NCBI GenBank assembly: GCA_964408735.1
Contig: CAYPAX010000048.1
Coordinates: forward strand, 1-34,013
Source of the DNA: UBA7887 sp964408735
Lineage (GTDB): Bacteria > Pseudomonadota > Alphaproteobacteria > UBA7887
DNA: 34,013 nt
Direction: 5' to 3'
Made by a program: the position numbers and the translations under genes. The notes below the pieces were generated by a model. The model was not told where the DNA came from. It saw only the letters and a program-made list of their open reading frames with translations, and searched no databases. Shown piece by piece: positions 1 to 9,284 of this stretch (within the stretch, counting starts at the first letter, position 1; each line of letters starts with the position of its first letter).

Positions 1-172
1 CGGTGGGCGCGGACGACCGTCCTATGGGTACCATATGTCAGATTTGGACCACTAGATGTAAGGTTTCAGGGTGGAGCACACCAGCCTGGGCCATAGTGCA
101 TATGCATCATGCGCCGGGCCACGATATCAGTAAGGTCATATCCTACCGTGCTTTCTGGGAGAGCCTTCCGAC
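1..172. other. Upstream region of the RTX gene
   Basis: This leader is visibly less GC-rich than the genes around it, and I see no convincing coding sequence in it. It presumably carries the promoter of the RTX gene. I cannot assign -35 and -10 boxes with confidence. A GGGAGAG stretch about ten bases before the ATG at 173 serves as ribosome binding site. The end of any upstream gene lies outside the window. Confidence 0.4.
97..106. promoter_or_regulatory. 10-bp palindrome, possible operator
   Basis: TGCATATGCA is a perfect 10-base palindrome, 66 bases before the RTX start codon, in an otherwise unstructured leader. Position and symmetry would suit a dimeric regulator. A 10-base palindrome can occur by chance and no second copy was noticed, so the call is weak. 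Confidence 0.2.
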
Positions 173-3100
173 ATGGCTGAAGCCGTATCCGGTACGATCG
201 GGGTAGTGAGCGACACCGATGGCCCGGTGACCGTGCTCCGTGCTGACGGCAGCATGGCAGAAGCAGAGCCCGGCACGGAGATATTCCCCGGCGACACGGT
301 GATCACGGGCGATGGCGGCGCGGCCTTCGTCACCTTAGCGGACGGCGGCGAAGTGCGCCTCGACGAATTCGGTGAGATGGTCGTCGACGGGGCTGATGCC
401 GTAACCGTAAACGCCGGCGCCTTCGTGGTCATCGCCGAAGGGTCCGTCATGGTGCAGACACCGAGCGCCGTGGTGACAGTCGACGGCGCCACTCTGGTCG
501 GCTTGGCCCGGCCCGACGGAGAGGAAAGCGCCTTCACCCTGCTGCCCAACGAGGACGGCAGCCTGGGTCTGGTCGAGGTCGCCACCGAGGCCGGCGCGCA
601 GCTTCTGCTGCAGCCCTATCAAACCACGACGACCGTTGCGCTGGCCGTGGCGCCAGGCCCGGTCGTGCTGGTTGGCGAGACGGATTTCAGCGACCTTTAT
701 GCGGATGCCCTCGGCATTCTCGGCGATCTCGGCGTGCGCACCGCGGCCGGTAACGAAGGCGAGGCCGTGTCCGGGCCGGCGCCGCTGCCGGTCGATTTCA
801 CGCTCACTGGCCTGGATGTCGAGCGCGAGGATTTGTTCTCCATATTGTTCGACGAGGCCGGCGGGCGCGTTGCCGCACTTGGCATCGGCGGCGGCCGACA
901 GGAGAACATCTTCGCCGACGAACTTCCGCAAGAGAGCGGTACTGCCGAGGCCTCGCAACCGCGCAGCTTCCTTGCCGAGGACGAGACGGAATCCGCCGCC
1001 GGCGCCGAGCCCGGCCGCCCCGATCCGGTGTTTTTCGAGGACATGGCGGAACCCTTCGGCGATCTGACTGGCATTGGCGATTTGCACGGCGGCGGAGGCG
1101 ACGACGATCTTTCCGGCAGCGACGACGACGATATTCTTTTCGGAGACGACGGTGCCGATACCGTGTCGGGCGGCGGCGGTAACGATTTTCTTTTCGGCGA
1201 CGATCCCGAAATCTTCGGTGTAAACCGCGGCCTGCCCGCGCCTGACGGAGACGGCAACGATACGCTGTTCGGCGGCGAGGGTAACGACTACCTCGAAGGC
1301 AATTACGGCGACGACGCACTGGATGGCGGTGCCGGCGACGATTCCTATGTCTGGGGCCAGGGTTGGGGCCGCGACAGCATCACCGATGCCGAGGGCAATG
1401 ATCGCCTCGGCCTGTTCCGGGATTTCGGCGGCGGTTTCAACAGCGCGATAATGGCCAGCCCCTCGCTCGACGTGGTCGGCGGTGTCGGCATAACCGCGAC
1501 TTGCGTCGTGCAATATTCCGGCTTCGGCATGATGTTCCTGCCGGTCGACGTGATCGCCTACCGCGATGGCGATGACCTGGTGATCGACGACCTGACGACG
1601 GCAGCGGATGACGGCGTTCGCATCCGCGGCCACTATCTCCCCGGACAGTCCATCGAGGAGATCGCTTTTGACGATTTCCTGCTCACCCTGGCCCTGTCCG
1701 ACAGCACCACGGCAGGCGACGACATGGTGTTCGGCGGTGGCACTCTGGACGGCGGCGACGGTCGCGATGCCCTGTATGGAGACGCCGCGGACGACGACTT
1801 GGACGGTGGCGCCGAGCGCGATTTTCTCTCCGGCAGCGCTGGCGCGGATACCCTGTTCGGCGGCCTGGGCGACGATTATCTCGACGGCGGCGCCGGCGCC
1901 GATGCCTTGGACGGCGGCGACGGCCTGGACTGGCTGAGCGCCGCGGCCGATCCCTCGGGCATACATGTCGATCTCGCGGCAGGCAGCGCCACGGACGGCT
2001 GGGGCGCAGTGGACAGTCTCGCTGGCATAGAGAACGTGCGTGGCTCCGCCCATGGTGATGTCATCCTGGGCGATGGCGCCAGCAACGAGTTTCTCGGCCA
2101 TGACGGCAACGACCGCCTGGCCGGGCGCGGCGGCACGGACTTCCTCTGGGGCCTGGCCGGTGCCGACACCCTTGAAGGCGGCGATGGCCGCGATGTTCTG
2201 GTCGGTGATTTCGGCGCCTTGGTGCCCCATGGCAGCGCGGATCCCGGCAATGATGTTTTGCTGGGAGGCGCCGGCGACGACTTTCTTTTCGGCAATCACG
2301 GTGACGACGCGCTCTTCGGCGGCAGCGGCGACGATACCCTGTTCGGCGAGTTCGGCAACGACAGTCTGTTCGGCGGTGACGGCAGCGATTTTCTGCGAGA
2401 TGGTCGGGGCACGAACGTTCTGGATGGCGGTGCCGGTGACGATCATGTCCTGGCCAATGGCGACAATCTGCTGATCGGCGGCATCGGCTTTGACACGGTC
2501 TACTATGCCAGCGCCACGGACGTGGTGGGCAGGGCTGTCGATATCGATCTGGCTTCGGGCACGGCTACTGCGGCTGGGATTGCCCAATCGCTAAGTGGCT
2601 TCGAAGCCGTGGTCGGCACTCAGAGCAATGACACCATCGCGGGCGACGATCAGCGCAACGTCCTGCGCGGCCTCGGCGGCGACGATGCGATCGACGGACG
2701 CGACGGCGACGACGTGTTGATGGGCGGCGGCGGGGTCGACACCCTGCTCGGGGCCGAGGGCAACGATGTGCTCAACGGCGGCAGTGACGGCGACAGCCTG
2801 CAAGGTGGCCTGGGCAGCGATTTCTATATCGTCGGCGCCACCGAGACCTTGGCGGGCACGGGAGATGACTGCGGTCTGTCGCTGTCGGCGACCTTCAGCC
2901 GCCTGTCTTTATCCGATCCTGACGGCTTCGTGCTGACGCCAAACGGCCTGGCCGCGGACGATGTCGATGTAATTGTCGATGCCGGCGGCGCTTTCGACGC
3001 GCTTGGATTTGCCAGCCATGCCTGGGTCGATTTCCTCTCCGAGCTCGAAGCGCTGATGCCCGAGCGCATCAGCGCCACGCGCGACGGCGACGATCTGATC

Positions 3101-3628
3101 CTGCGAGATACCGACGCCACCGGCATCGTGCTCGACGATTTCGGCCGGGAAGTCGAATTCACGGTCGAAGCGGGCGCCGACGTGATCGATCATTATGGCG
3201 AAGGTCAGGTCGAATATTTCGTCTTCGAGACCCAACCGGACCACGTCTTCGCTTTTGGCGAGGCGGGTAGCGAGGAGAGCGATTTTCTGGTTGGCGGGGA
3301 TCTTGCCGAGCTCATTGATGGCGGCGAGGCTGATGACCTGCTGTTCGGCAACGGCGGGGACGATACGCTGGTCGGTGGGACGGGTGACGACACCCTGCGC
3401 GGCGGAGAAGGCGGCGACCGCTTTGTGCTCGACGGCAATGACGTGATTTCCGATTTCTCCGTGGCAGACGGCGATATCCTCGACCTCGAGGCCGGGCTCG
3501 GCAGCATCGCCTTTGCGGATTCCGCGGCCGGGCTGACGATGACGGTGGCCGATGCGTTCACGGTGACTTTGATTGGATTGGACAGCACCAACGTGGATGC
3601 TGCCTTCCTGGGCCAGATCGAAGTCTAA
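173..3628 (+). CDS. RTX calcium-binding repeat protein with FecR-like N-terminus
   Basis: An 1151-residue, very acidic protein likely exported by type I secretion. Residues about 5-85 resemble a FecR-type beta domain: repeated V-x-V-x-R-x-D-G and G-D-x-V-x-T-G-x-G-G-A-A strands, then L-A-D-G. There is no Sec signal peptide. From about residue 303 to 1110 there are several blocks of nonapeptide repeats of the G-G-x-G-x-D-x-L type, separated by non-repeat domains. RTX repeats bind calcium and fold as beta-rolls after secretion. The last 60 residues (I-S-D-F motif, then hydrophobic, small-residue-rich strands) look like a type I C-terminal targeting region. No ABC exporter, HlyD or TolC gene is nearby. 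The stop overlaps the convergent CHAT gene by 4 bp. The specific role (adhesin, matrix or enzyme scaffold) is unknown; no catalytic motif was recognised. Confidence 0.88.
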   Translation: MAEAVSGTIGVVSDTDGPVTVLRADGSMAEAEPGTEIFPGDTVITGDGGAAFVTLADGGEVRLDEFGEMVVDGADAVTVNAGAFVVIAEGSVMVQTPSAVVTVDGATLVGLARPDGEESAFTLLPNEDGSLGLVEVATEAGAQLLLQPYQTTTTVALAVAPGPVVLVGETDFSDLYADALGILGDLGVRTAAGNEGEAVSGPAPLPVDFTLTGLDVEREDLFSILFDEAGGRVAALGIGGGRQENIFADELPQESGTAEASQPRSFLAEDETESAAGAEPGRPDPVFFEDMAEPFGDLTGIGDLHGGGGDDDLSGSDDDDILFGDDGADTVSGGGGNDFLFGDDPEIFGVNRGLPAPDGDGNDTLFGGEGNDYLEGNYGDDALDGGAGDDSYVWGQGWGRDSITDAEGNDRLGLFRDFGGGFNSAIMASPSLDVVGGVGITATCVVQYSGFGMMFLPVDVIAYRDGDDLVIDDLTTAADDGVRIRGHYLPGQSIEEIAFDDFLLTLALSDSTTAGDDMVFGGGTLDGGDGRDALYGDAADDDLDGGAERDFLSGSAGADTLFGGLGDDYLDGGAGADALDGGDGLDWLSAAADPSGIHVDLAAGSATDGWGAVDSLAGIENVRGSAHGDVILGDGASNEFLGHDGNDRLAGRGGTDFLWGLAGADTLEGGDGRDVLVGDFGALVPHGSADPGNDVLLGGAGDDFLFGNHGDDALFGGSGDDTLFGEFGNDSLFGGDGSDFLRDGRGTNVLDGGAGDDHVLANGDNLLIGGIGFDTVYYASATDVVGRAVDIDLASGTATAAGIAQSLSGFEAVVGTQSNDTIAGDDQRNVLRGLGGDDAIDGRDGDDVLMGGGGVDTLLGAEGNDVLNGGSDGDSLQGGLGSDFYIVGATETLAGTGDDCGLSLSATFSRLSLSDPDGFVLTPNGLAADDVDVIVDAGGAFDALGFASHAWVDFLSELEALMPERISATRDGDDLILRDTDATGIVLDDFGREVEFTVEAGADVIDHYGEGQVEYFVFETQPDHVFAFGEAGSEESDFLVGGDLAELIDGGEADDLLFGNGGDDTLVGGTGDDTLRGGEGGDRFVLDGNDVISDFSVADGDILDLEAGLGSIAFADSAAGLTMTVADAFTVTLIGLDSTNVDAAFLGQIEV

Positions 3629-6564
3629 CTTTCTCCCACCACCACGAAGGGCGACCAGAAGATCGGGTGCGCCCAATGGGGCATCTCTGCGTCGTCGAGC
3701 ATCTCAAGCATGGCCGCGCGCAAGGCGCCCGAGCGTCGCAAGCCTGGCTCTGCCTGGAGGGCGCGGAATGTGCCGGTGGTCAGGGCCCTTGCGGCATCCG
3801 AAAATACCGACCAGTGAGAGACCAGCAACGCCCGCCCGCCGGCATAGAAGAACGCCTTGGCGAGGCCCGAGAGGCCATCGGCGCCCGGCGTTCCGTCGGC
3901 CGCGGCGGTGTTGCAGGCCGAGAGGATCACCCAGTCCGCATCGAGCCTGAGCTCGGTAACCTCGCTTGCCGTGAGCAGGCCGTCGTCCTCGGCGCTGGCC
4001 TGTTCGGGCGGCGTCAGCACCAGGGAGGGCTCGGCCAGGCCGGCGAACTCGCCCGCCACCAGGCCGTGGGTGGCGAAGGCGATGATGCGCGCCTCGGCCA
4101 GGGGGGCTGCGCGCACTGCGGTCTCGGTCGCGCCGGCGCCCAGGTGCAGCGCCTCCGGCCCCGCACCGACGGCACTCGACAGGGCACGCAGCTCGTCCGC
4201 CGTGTCGGGCAGGCGTGGCAGGCGGCGAATGGCCTCGACCGCGCCGCTCCCCTGCTGGAACAGAGTGGCGGATTCGGCCCCGCGCGTCGGCCCTGGCGGG
4301 CCGTCGAGCAGCGGGTCGCCGAAGGCGATCAGCGCGCGCTTGCCCGTCGCTGCCGGTGCCAGCTGCCGCAAGGCCTGCAGGGAACCCACCGACGGCAAGA
4401 CGGAAAGCGCATAGTCGCGGATCAGCCAATCCGCTGCGCGATACTCGCTGTCTTGCGGCTCATCCTGTACTAGCAAACCGAAGGGCAGGCTGTCGAGCGC
4501 GCCCGCGGCCTGTACCAGGAGGTGCTCGACGCCCGCCAGGTCGGGCATGGCCGGAGCCAAGATTTCCACGAAAATCTCGTAAGCCAGGGCAAGGTCGAAG
4601 GCGGGCAGGGAGTCCAGGTCGCTCACGCCCGTGGCGTCGAGTCCGCCCCGCAGATCGGCGACCAGCTCGGCAATATCTTCGGCGCCGAGGCCGAGCCGGT
4701 GCAACGCCGTCCGCTTCTTGCGCAGCACCAGCAAGAAGCTTGTCTCGGCATCGATCAGATAGACCAGCAGGGCCTCGTCATCCGCGAGGAAGCCTGCCGC
4801 GTCGTCGAGATCAAGCGGCCGCATGGAGACCAACTCGGCATAATCGGGAAAGCTCTCAGCCAGCTCGCGGTCGAGTTGGCGGACGGCGCGCCCGGTGACG
4901 GCGAGATCCGTGCGCAGATCGGCTTCCGCCTGCTCGTCGCGCTCTTCCCGTGCCCGCGCCATCGCCTTGAGCAGGCGCTTGTCGAGCGCATTCCAACGCT
5001 CGACCATGTCCTGGCGCTTGCGCACCAGGGCCGCGAGCGCGCCGTCGCCGGCGCCGAAACGCGCGGCCATGCGCGCCACCGTGGCGGCAGTGCGGTTGGC
5101 GGCGGCGAGCTGTACCACCTCGAAGGCTTCGGCCAGCAGAGCGTCGGAATCCGGCGGCTGGGCGGCGAGCCGTTGCTCGATCAGATCCAGATGCCGCGCG
5201 AATATCTCCCGCGCCTCACCATGCTCCTCGACCGGCGAAGCAGCGCTGGTCGGCGGCCGTGTCGCCCGGTCGCGGTGGATCGCGGTGGCCTCGCGGATAT
5301 GGCCGAGCGCGGTCGCGACGTCGCCCCGATCCTCAGCTACCAGGGCAAGCTTGAGCCAACTATGGGCGATGTCCGGATGATCCTCAGCCAGGCTGGCGCG
5401 GCGAATGGCCAGCACCTGGCCGTGCAATGCCTCGGCGCTGTCGATGTCGCCGGTCTCGCGGCGGATCTCGGCGAGATTGTTGAGCGCCGTGCCGACGATG
5501 ACGTGGTCCGCTCCATAGGCCTTGCGCTGGGCGGCAAGGGCGCGCATCTGCACCTCCTCGGCCGCGGCATGATCGTCGAGCCGCAGATGCACCGCCGCCA
5601 GATTGACCAGCGATCTCGCGGCTTCCAGGCTATCGTCGCCGAATACTGCTTCGCGGCCTGCAATGGCGCGCTGCAATGGCTCTATGGCATCTTCGAACCA
5701 GCCGCGCGCGAAGTAGTGCACGCCGAGCGCGTCGTGCGTCGCCGCGACTTGTGGGTGGGTCTCGCCAAAGCGTGCCTCGCGCATATCGAGCGCTCGCAGC
5801 AACAGCGCCTCGGCATCGTCGAAGCGGGCCTGGGCCTGAAAGACCGCGGCAAGGTTGACCAGCCCGGTGGCGATAGAGGGATGGTCATCGCCATAGGCTG
5901 CCTCCTTGATGGTGAGCGAGCGGCGGTGGAAACGCTCGGCCTGCTCGAAGCGCCCGGTATCGAAATAGAAGCTGCCGAGATTGTTCAGCGCCACGGCAAT
6001 GTCAGGGTGGTCGGCGGGGCGCAGGCGTGTGAGAATCTGCGCTGCCTTGAGATAGGCCTGCTCGGCCTGGCGATAGGCGCCGTCGAGACGGTAGAGCACA
6101 GCGAGATTGTTGATGATGGTCGCCACTTCCTCATGCGCCACCCCGTGCACGGCAACGGCGATCTCGAGCGCTTGCCGATACAGGCTTTCGGCCTGGTCGA
6201 GGCGGCCCATGAGGCGATAGAGCGTCGCCAGGTTGGCCTGGATCGATGCTGCCTCGGCGCTTTGCCAGCCACTCGTGCGGTTGACCACGACCAGGGCCCG
6301 CTTGTAGAGCGCTTCGGCGCCGTCGTAATCGCCGGCACGCTGGCGCAGGTGGGCGAGGCGGTTGGCGGCGCTGGCAACGTCGGGGTGCGTGCGGCCATTA
6401 TCGGCTTCCGCTTCGGCAAGCGCGGCCTCGGCATGGGGCACGGCGTCGACGTAGCGCCCTTCGGCCATCAGCGCATCGGCCGTTCGTGCGGCGTCGGAAT
6501 CCTGGGCCGCGGCCAGACCTACGTGGCCAAAGAGAAGAGCTGCGAACAGAAGCAGGGTCGGCAC
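3625..6564 (-). CDS. Exported TPR-CHAT domain protein (caspase-like protease)
   Basis: A 979-residue protein. The start is GTG at 6564, three bases after the stop of the preceding gene. Residues 1-20 form a signal peptide ending A-A-A, which predicts a periplasmic or exported protein. Residues about 24-440 are consecutive TPR units of the kinesin-light-chain type (about 42 residues, A-E-x-L-Y-x-x-A-L and N-x-L-A-x-L-Y signatures). A helical linker follows, then a C-terminal CHAT domain (about 590-979). The CHAT dyad is present: His833 in T-H-G and Cys884 in S-A-C-N-T. CHAT is a clan CD (caspase-like) peptidase fold; TPRs usually bind a partner or regulate the protease. It is the last gene of the six-gene run, directly behind a FecR-like protein and a CHASE2 cyclase, which suggests an effector or regulator at the envelope. 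The substrate is unknown. Confidence 0.9.
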   Translation of the reverse strand: MPTLLLFAALLFGHVGLAAAQDSDAARTADALMAEGRYVDAVPHAEAALAEAEADNGRTHPDVASAANRLAHLRQRAGDYDGAEALYKRALVVVNRTSGWQSAEAASIQANLATLYRLMGRLDQAESLYRQALEIAVAVHGVAHEEVATIINNLAVLYRLDGAYRQAEQAYLKAAQILTRLRPADHPDIAVALNNLGSFYFDTGRFEQAERFHRRSLTIKEAAYGDDHPSIATGLVNLAAVFQAQARFDDAEALLLRALDMREARFGETHPQVAATHDALGVHYFARGWFEDAIEPLQRAIAGREAVFGDDSLEAARSLVNLAAVHLRLDDHAAAEEVQMRALAAQRKAYGADHVIVGTALNNLAEIRRETGDIDSAEALHGQVLAIRRASLAEDHPDIAHSWLKLALVAEDRGDVATALGHIREATAIHRDRATRPPTSAASPVEEHGEAREIFARHLDLIEQRLAAQPPDSDALLAEAFEVVQLAAANRTAATVARMAARFGAGDGALAALVRKRQDMVERWNALDKRLLKAMARAREERDEQAEADLRTDLAVTGRAVRQLDRELAESFPDYAELVSMRPLDLDDAAGFLADDEALLVYLIDAETSFLLVLRKKRTALHRLGLGAEDIAELVADLRGGLDATGVSDLDSLPAFDLALAYEIFVEILAPAMPDLAGVEHLLVQAAGALDSLPFGLLVQDEPQDSEYRAADWLIRDYALSVLPSVGSLQALRQLAPAATGKRALIAFGDPLLDGPPGPTRGAESATLFQQGSGAVEAIRRLPRLPDTADELRALSSAVGAGPEALHLGAGATETAVRAAPLAEARIIAFATHGLVAGEFAGLAEPSLVLTPPEQASAEDDGLLTASEVTELRLDADWVILSACNTAAADGTPGADGLSGLAKAFFYAGGRALLVSHWSVFSDAARALTTGTFRALQAEPGLRRSGALRAAMLEMLDDAEMPHWAHPIFWSPFVVVGES

Positions 6565-6567
6565 TGT

Positions 6568-7311
6568 CTAGCGCAGGCTGCTCAGCAGCCGCATGGCCTG
6601 CTCTCGGCAGCCCTGTTCGGCCAGCCATACCGCGCGCCCAATGTCGTCATCGATATCGTCCGGCAACACGTGCAGCGTGACCTCGCGCGTTGCCGTCACA
6701 CCGCTCAGGCGAATTTTGTATGCGGCGCCGTTCTCGGGTGGCATTTCCTCAGGCCAGGCGAGCGTGGCCTCGCCGCGCCGCCAGGTGACGCGCGCGCGCG
6801 CACCGTCGCTGTCGCGTATGGAGAGGCGCTCGCGGCTTTCCGCTTGCGGCCGCCACAGCACGACCTCGTCTGTGCCCGGGGCGCATTGATCGCCGGGACG
6901 GCTGCTGTCGATCAGCCAGGGGTCTTCCGGCGTGGTGGCCTCGCCGGCGCGGATGGAACCGAGCACTTCGTCGCCTTCCTGTTCCTCCCATAGCGAGGAC
7001 AATACGTCGACCACGCCTACGTCGTCATTGCCACCGCCCTCAGCCGCGGGAATGGGCCCGTCGTGGGGGCCTTGGATGGTGACGGTGGTGCCGTCGGGGG
7101 ACAGCAGCACCAGCAGCCCGCCGGTCGGCACAGATAGCAATGTCTCCGAAGTGATCAGAGACCCCGTTGCCGGCTCCGTGCCTGCGGCATTGATGACCAG
7201 ATATTCGCTGGCGGCCAGAGCGGGAATTGCCGCGAGCAATAGGGGAACGATAACGGTCAGGCTTCGTAACACGGTGCGGCTCCTTATCTCGTCGCCATCA
7301 TAGCACGTCAT
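6568..7311 (-). CDS. Exported FecR-like protein of a CHASE2/CHAT cluster
   Basis: A 247-residue protein. Its ATG overlaps the stop of the CHASE2 cyclase as ATGA (7308-7311), implying translational coupling. A basic start and hydrophobic stretch (about residues 14-33, ending A-L-A-A-S) form a signal peptide or anchor. The following segment (about 38-90) has features of FecR-type domains: V-P-x-G-G, L-L-S-P-D-G-T-T-V and G-P-H-D-G. Residues about 140-225 read as beta-rich (V-T-W-R-R-G-E-A-T-L-A-W and similar). The C-terminus is a short helix pair with C-R-E-Q-A-M-R-L-L, like a single TPR. FecR-like proteins next to CHASE2 cyclases and CHAT proteins are a recurring arrangement from general knowledge of such genomes. 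A sensory or ligand-binding role in the periplasm is inference. Confidence 0.72.
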   Translation of the reverse strand: MTCYDGDEIRSRTVLRSLTVIVPLLLAAIPALAASEYLVINAAGTEPATGSLITSETLLSVPTGGLLVLLSPDGTTVTIQGPHDGPIPAAEGGGNDDVGVVDVLSSLWEEQEGDEVLGSIRAGEATTPEDPWLIDSSRPGDQCAPGTDEVVLWRPQAESRERLSIRDSDGARARVTWRRGEATLAWPEEMPPENGAAYKIRLSGVTATREVTLHVLPDDIDDDIGRAVWLAEQGCREQAMRLLSSLR

Positions 7312-9284
7312 TTCTCTGTCATGCGCACGCGCACGCCGGTCTCGCCATCGCGCAGCCGCGCCAGGTGGAAGGCTGCCAGGGCATCGTCCGGGCTCCTGCG
7401 CAAAATATCTTCGAAGCGCGCTTGTACCGACCCGTCACCGTCGCGCAGGCAATCGAAAGCCTCGCAATAGGCGGCGAGGGCGGCTTCGTCGTGACCCTCA
7501 GCGACCGGCTCGACCACCGCCAGGCCCTCCTCCTTGCCCTTCAGCACCAGCGTGCCGACGGGGCGGAAGCGAATGTCGGGACAATGGGACGCGGTCTCCT
7601 GGCTGATGCAGAGGCGACCGCCGAGATGCTTGTTGACCGATTCCAGCCTTGCTGCCGTGTTCACCGCATCGCCGATGACGGTGTAGTCGAAACGTGCCTG
7701 GCCGCCGATATTGCCGACCGTCGCCTCGCCGGTATGCACGCCGATACGCGTGATGCCGAGTTCGATGCCCTCCTTTTGCCGCGCGGCCCGGAAGCCTTCC
7801 ACGAAGGCGTCGAGGTCGAGCGCGCAGGCCACGGCGCGCATGGCATGATCGGCTTGCTCCTGGGGTGCGCCGAAGAAGGCGACCACCGCGTCGCCGACAT
7901 ACTTGTCGAGCGTGCCGCCATGGCCACCGACGATCTTCGACATGCCGTCGAGATAGGCATTGAGCATCTTCACCAGCTTGCCCGACTCCATGCCCTCGGC
8001 GAGGCCCGTGAAGCCGGCGATGTCGGTGAACAGAAAAGTCAGCTCGCGGCGCCGGCCGCCGACCTCGAGCAGCTCCGGATGCTCGATCAGGTGGTCCACC
8101 ACCTCGCTGTCGACATAGCGGCTGAAGGCGCCTTGGATGAAGGTCTTTTGCCGCTGGTTGGCGCGACTGGCCTGGCCGCCGCAAAAACCGGTCGAGAGCA
8201 TCAGCGCCAACGTCGGCGCGGCCACGGGCAACAGCACGCCGCTGCTGTCGAAAGCCCAGGCGCCGCCGCCCCACAACAGCGCCAGGCCCAACAGGTTGAA
8301 GCCCAGCTGGGCGGCAAGCGGTGCGTTGACGAGCACCGTTATCGCGCCGAACAGCGCCATCGCTGCGACCAGTGCCGCTTCGAGGAACTTGCCGGCCTTG
8401 AGCACCTGGCGGCCGTCGAGCAATTGCGAGACCGCATGGGCATGGATGAGCACGCCAGGGAGCTTGCCCTCCTCGGCGCCATAGAGCACGGCGAGCGGTG
8501 TCGGATAGCGGTCGCTGTTGGGCAGGTCCGCGCCAATGAGGATGATCTTTCCGGCAAACCACTGGGCCGGCATCATCGCGGCGACTTCGGCCGGATAGAC
8601 CGGAATGGAGGGCTTGCCGTCGCCCGGCTTGCGGCGAAAGGCGATGCGAAAGTCGTCTTGTTTGGCGGTAATGCCGGCGGCGGCGGCGAGCCGCCGGGAA
8701 AAGGCGGGAACGCCCTGGTCGTTGCCGCCGGCGACGTGGCGGGCAATGCCGTCATGGGGGTCGAGGCGCAGGACGATCGAGCCTGGAGGGTTGTTGGCGG
8801 TGAAGGCACCGAGGTACTCGGTCTGGGCCGGCGACAGGCCATGGGCGCCGCTGGCCCAGGCGGTGACGATGGGAATGTGCGAATTCGCCAACACCGTGCG
8901 CAAGCGGTCGTCGCGGGCGGGCTCGGTGGCCTGGTCGAACAGAATGTCTATGCCCACGGCCAGGGCGCCGGCGTCTATGACGGCTTGCAATTGTTTGGCT
9001 AACCAATCGCGGTCGATAGGTGAGCGCACGGCCAGGGCGTCCAAGGCGAGCGTCTGCTCGGTGATCGCCAACACCACGATCTGGTCTTCCTGGGGCAGGG
9101 GGTCGCTCAACAGGCCGGTGCGCAAGTCGTCGGCCCAGTTCTCGAAAACCGTGAGGAAGGGCAGCACCCGCGGGGCGCCGAAACTGACCAGGGCCGTGAG
9201 CACGACGATTACCAGAAAAGGCAGGGCCTCGCGGCGCGTCCGCAACCGCAGCCAATGACGCTCCTTGCGCTGCGTATCAGCCAT
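7308..9284 (-). CDS. CHASE2-domain adenylate cyclase
   Basis: A 658-residue membrane receptor expected to convert ATP to cAMP in response to an extracytoplasmic signal. The order is: TM helix about 22-37; extracytoplasmic CHASE2 domain about 45-295 (F-E-N-W-A-D-D-L-R at the start, G-I-D-I-L-F-D-Q, G-K-I-I-L-I-G-A near the end); three TM helices about 300-368; class III cyclase domain about 410-595. Active-site residues are complete: metal Asp421 (F-T-D-I-A-G-F-T) and Asp465 (K-Y-V-G-D), base-selecting Lys461 and Asp539, transition-state Asn542 and Arg546 (D-A-V-N-T-A-A-R-L-E). Lys plus Asp fits adenylate rather than guanylate specificity. Its start overlaps the upstream cyclase/ATPase gene by 8 bp and its stop overlaps the FecR-like gene by 4 bp. 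The signal sensed is unknown. Confidence 0.93.
   Translation of the reverse strand: MADTQRKERHWLRLRTRREALPFLVIVVLTALVSFGAPRVLPFLTVFENWADDLRTGLLSDPLPQEDQIVVLAITEQTLALDALAVRSPIDRDWLAKQLQAVIDAGALAVGIDILFDQATEPARDDRLRTVLANSHIPIVTAWASGAHGLSPAQTEYLGAFTANNPPGSIVLRLDPHDGIARHVAGGNDQGVPAFSRRLAAAAGITAKQDDFRIAFRRKPGDGKPSIPVYPAEVAAMMPAQWFAGKIILIGADLPNSDRYPTPLAVLYGAEEGKLPGVLIHAHAVSQLLDGRQVLKAGKFLEAALVAAMALFGAITVLVNAPLAAQLGFNLLGLALLWGGGAWAFDSSGVLLPVAAPTLALMLSTGFCGGQASRANQRQKTFIQGAFSRYVDSEVVDHLIEHPELLEVGGRRRELTFLFTDIAGFTGLAEGMESGKLVKMLNAYLDGMSKIVGGHGGTLDKYVGDAVVAFFGAPQEQADHAMRAVACALDLDAFVEGFRAARQKEGIELGITRIGVHTGEATVGNIGGQARFDYTVIGDAVNTAARLESVNKHLGGRLCISQETASHCPDIRFRPVGTLVLKGKEEGLAVVEPVAEGHDEAALAAYCEAFDCLRDGDGSVQARFEDILRRSPDDALAAFHLARLRDGETGVRVRMTEK

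Noticed and set aside
335..2587. 750-codon open frame antisense to the RTX gene
   Set aside because: It mirrors the repetitive Gly/Asp codons of the RTX gene, with a repetitive Val/Ala-rich product, no ribosome site and no family resemblance. It is a high-GC shadow.
1080..3450. Tandem DNA repeats inside the RTX gene as a possible satellite or CRISPR-like array
   Set aside because: The periodicity is at the protein level (nine residues, G-G-x-G-x-D) with variable codons. There are no uniform spacers or identical DNA units.
4522..6993. 823-codon open frame antisense to the CHAT and FecR-like genes
   Set aside because: The opposite strand encodes clear TPR and CHAT domains with catalytic residues. 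This frame has no recognisable domain and crosses two gene boundaries.
7365..9002. 545-codon open frame antisense to the CHASE2 cyclase
   Set aside because: The cyclase on the other strand has all catalytic motifs. This frame is a compositional shadow without a start context.
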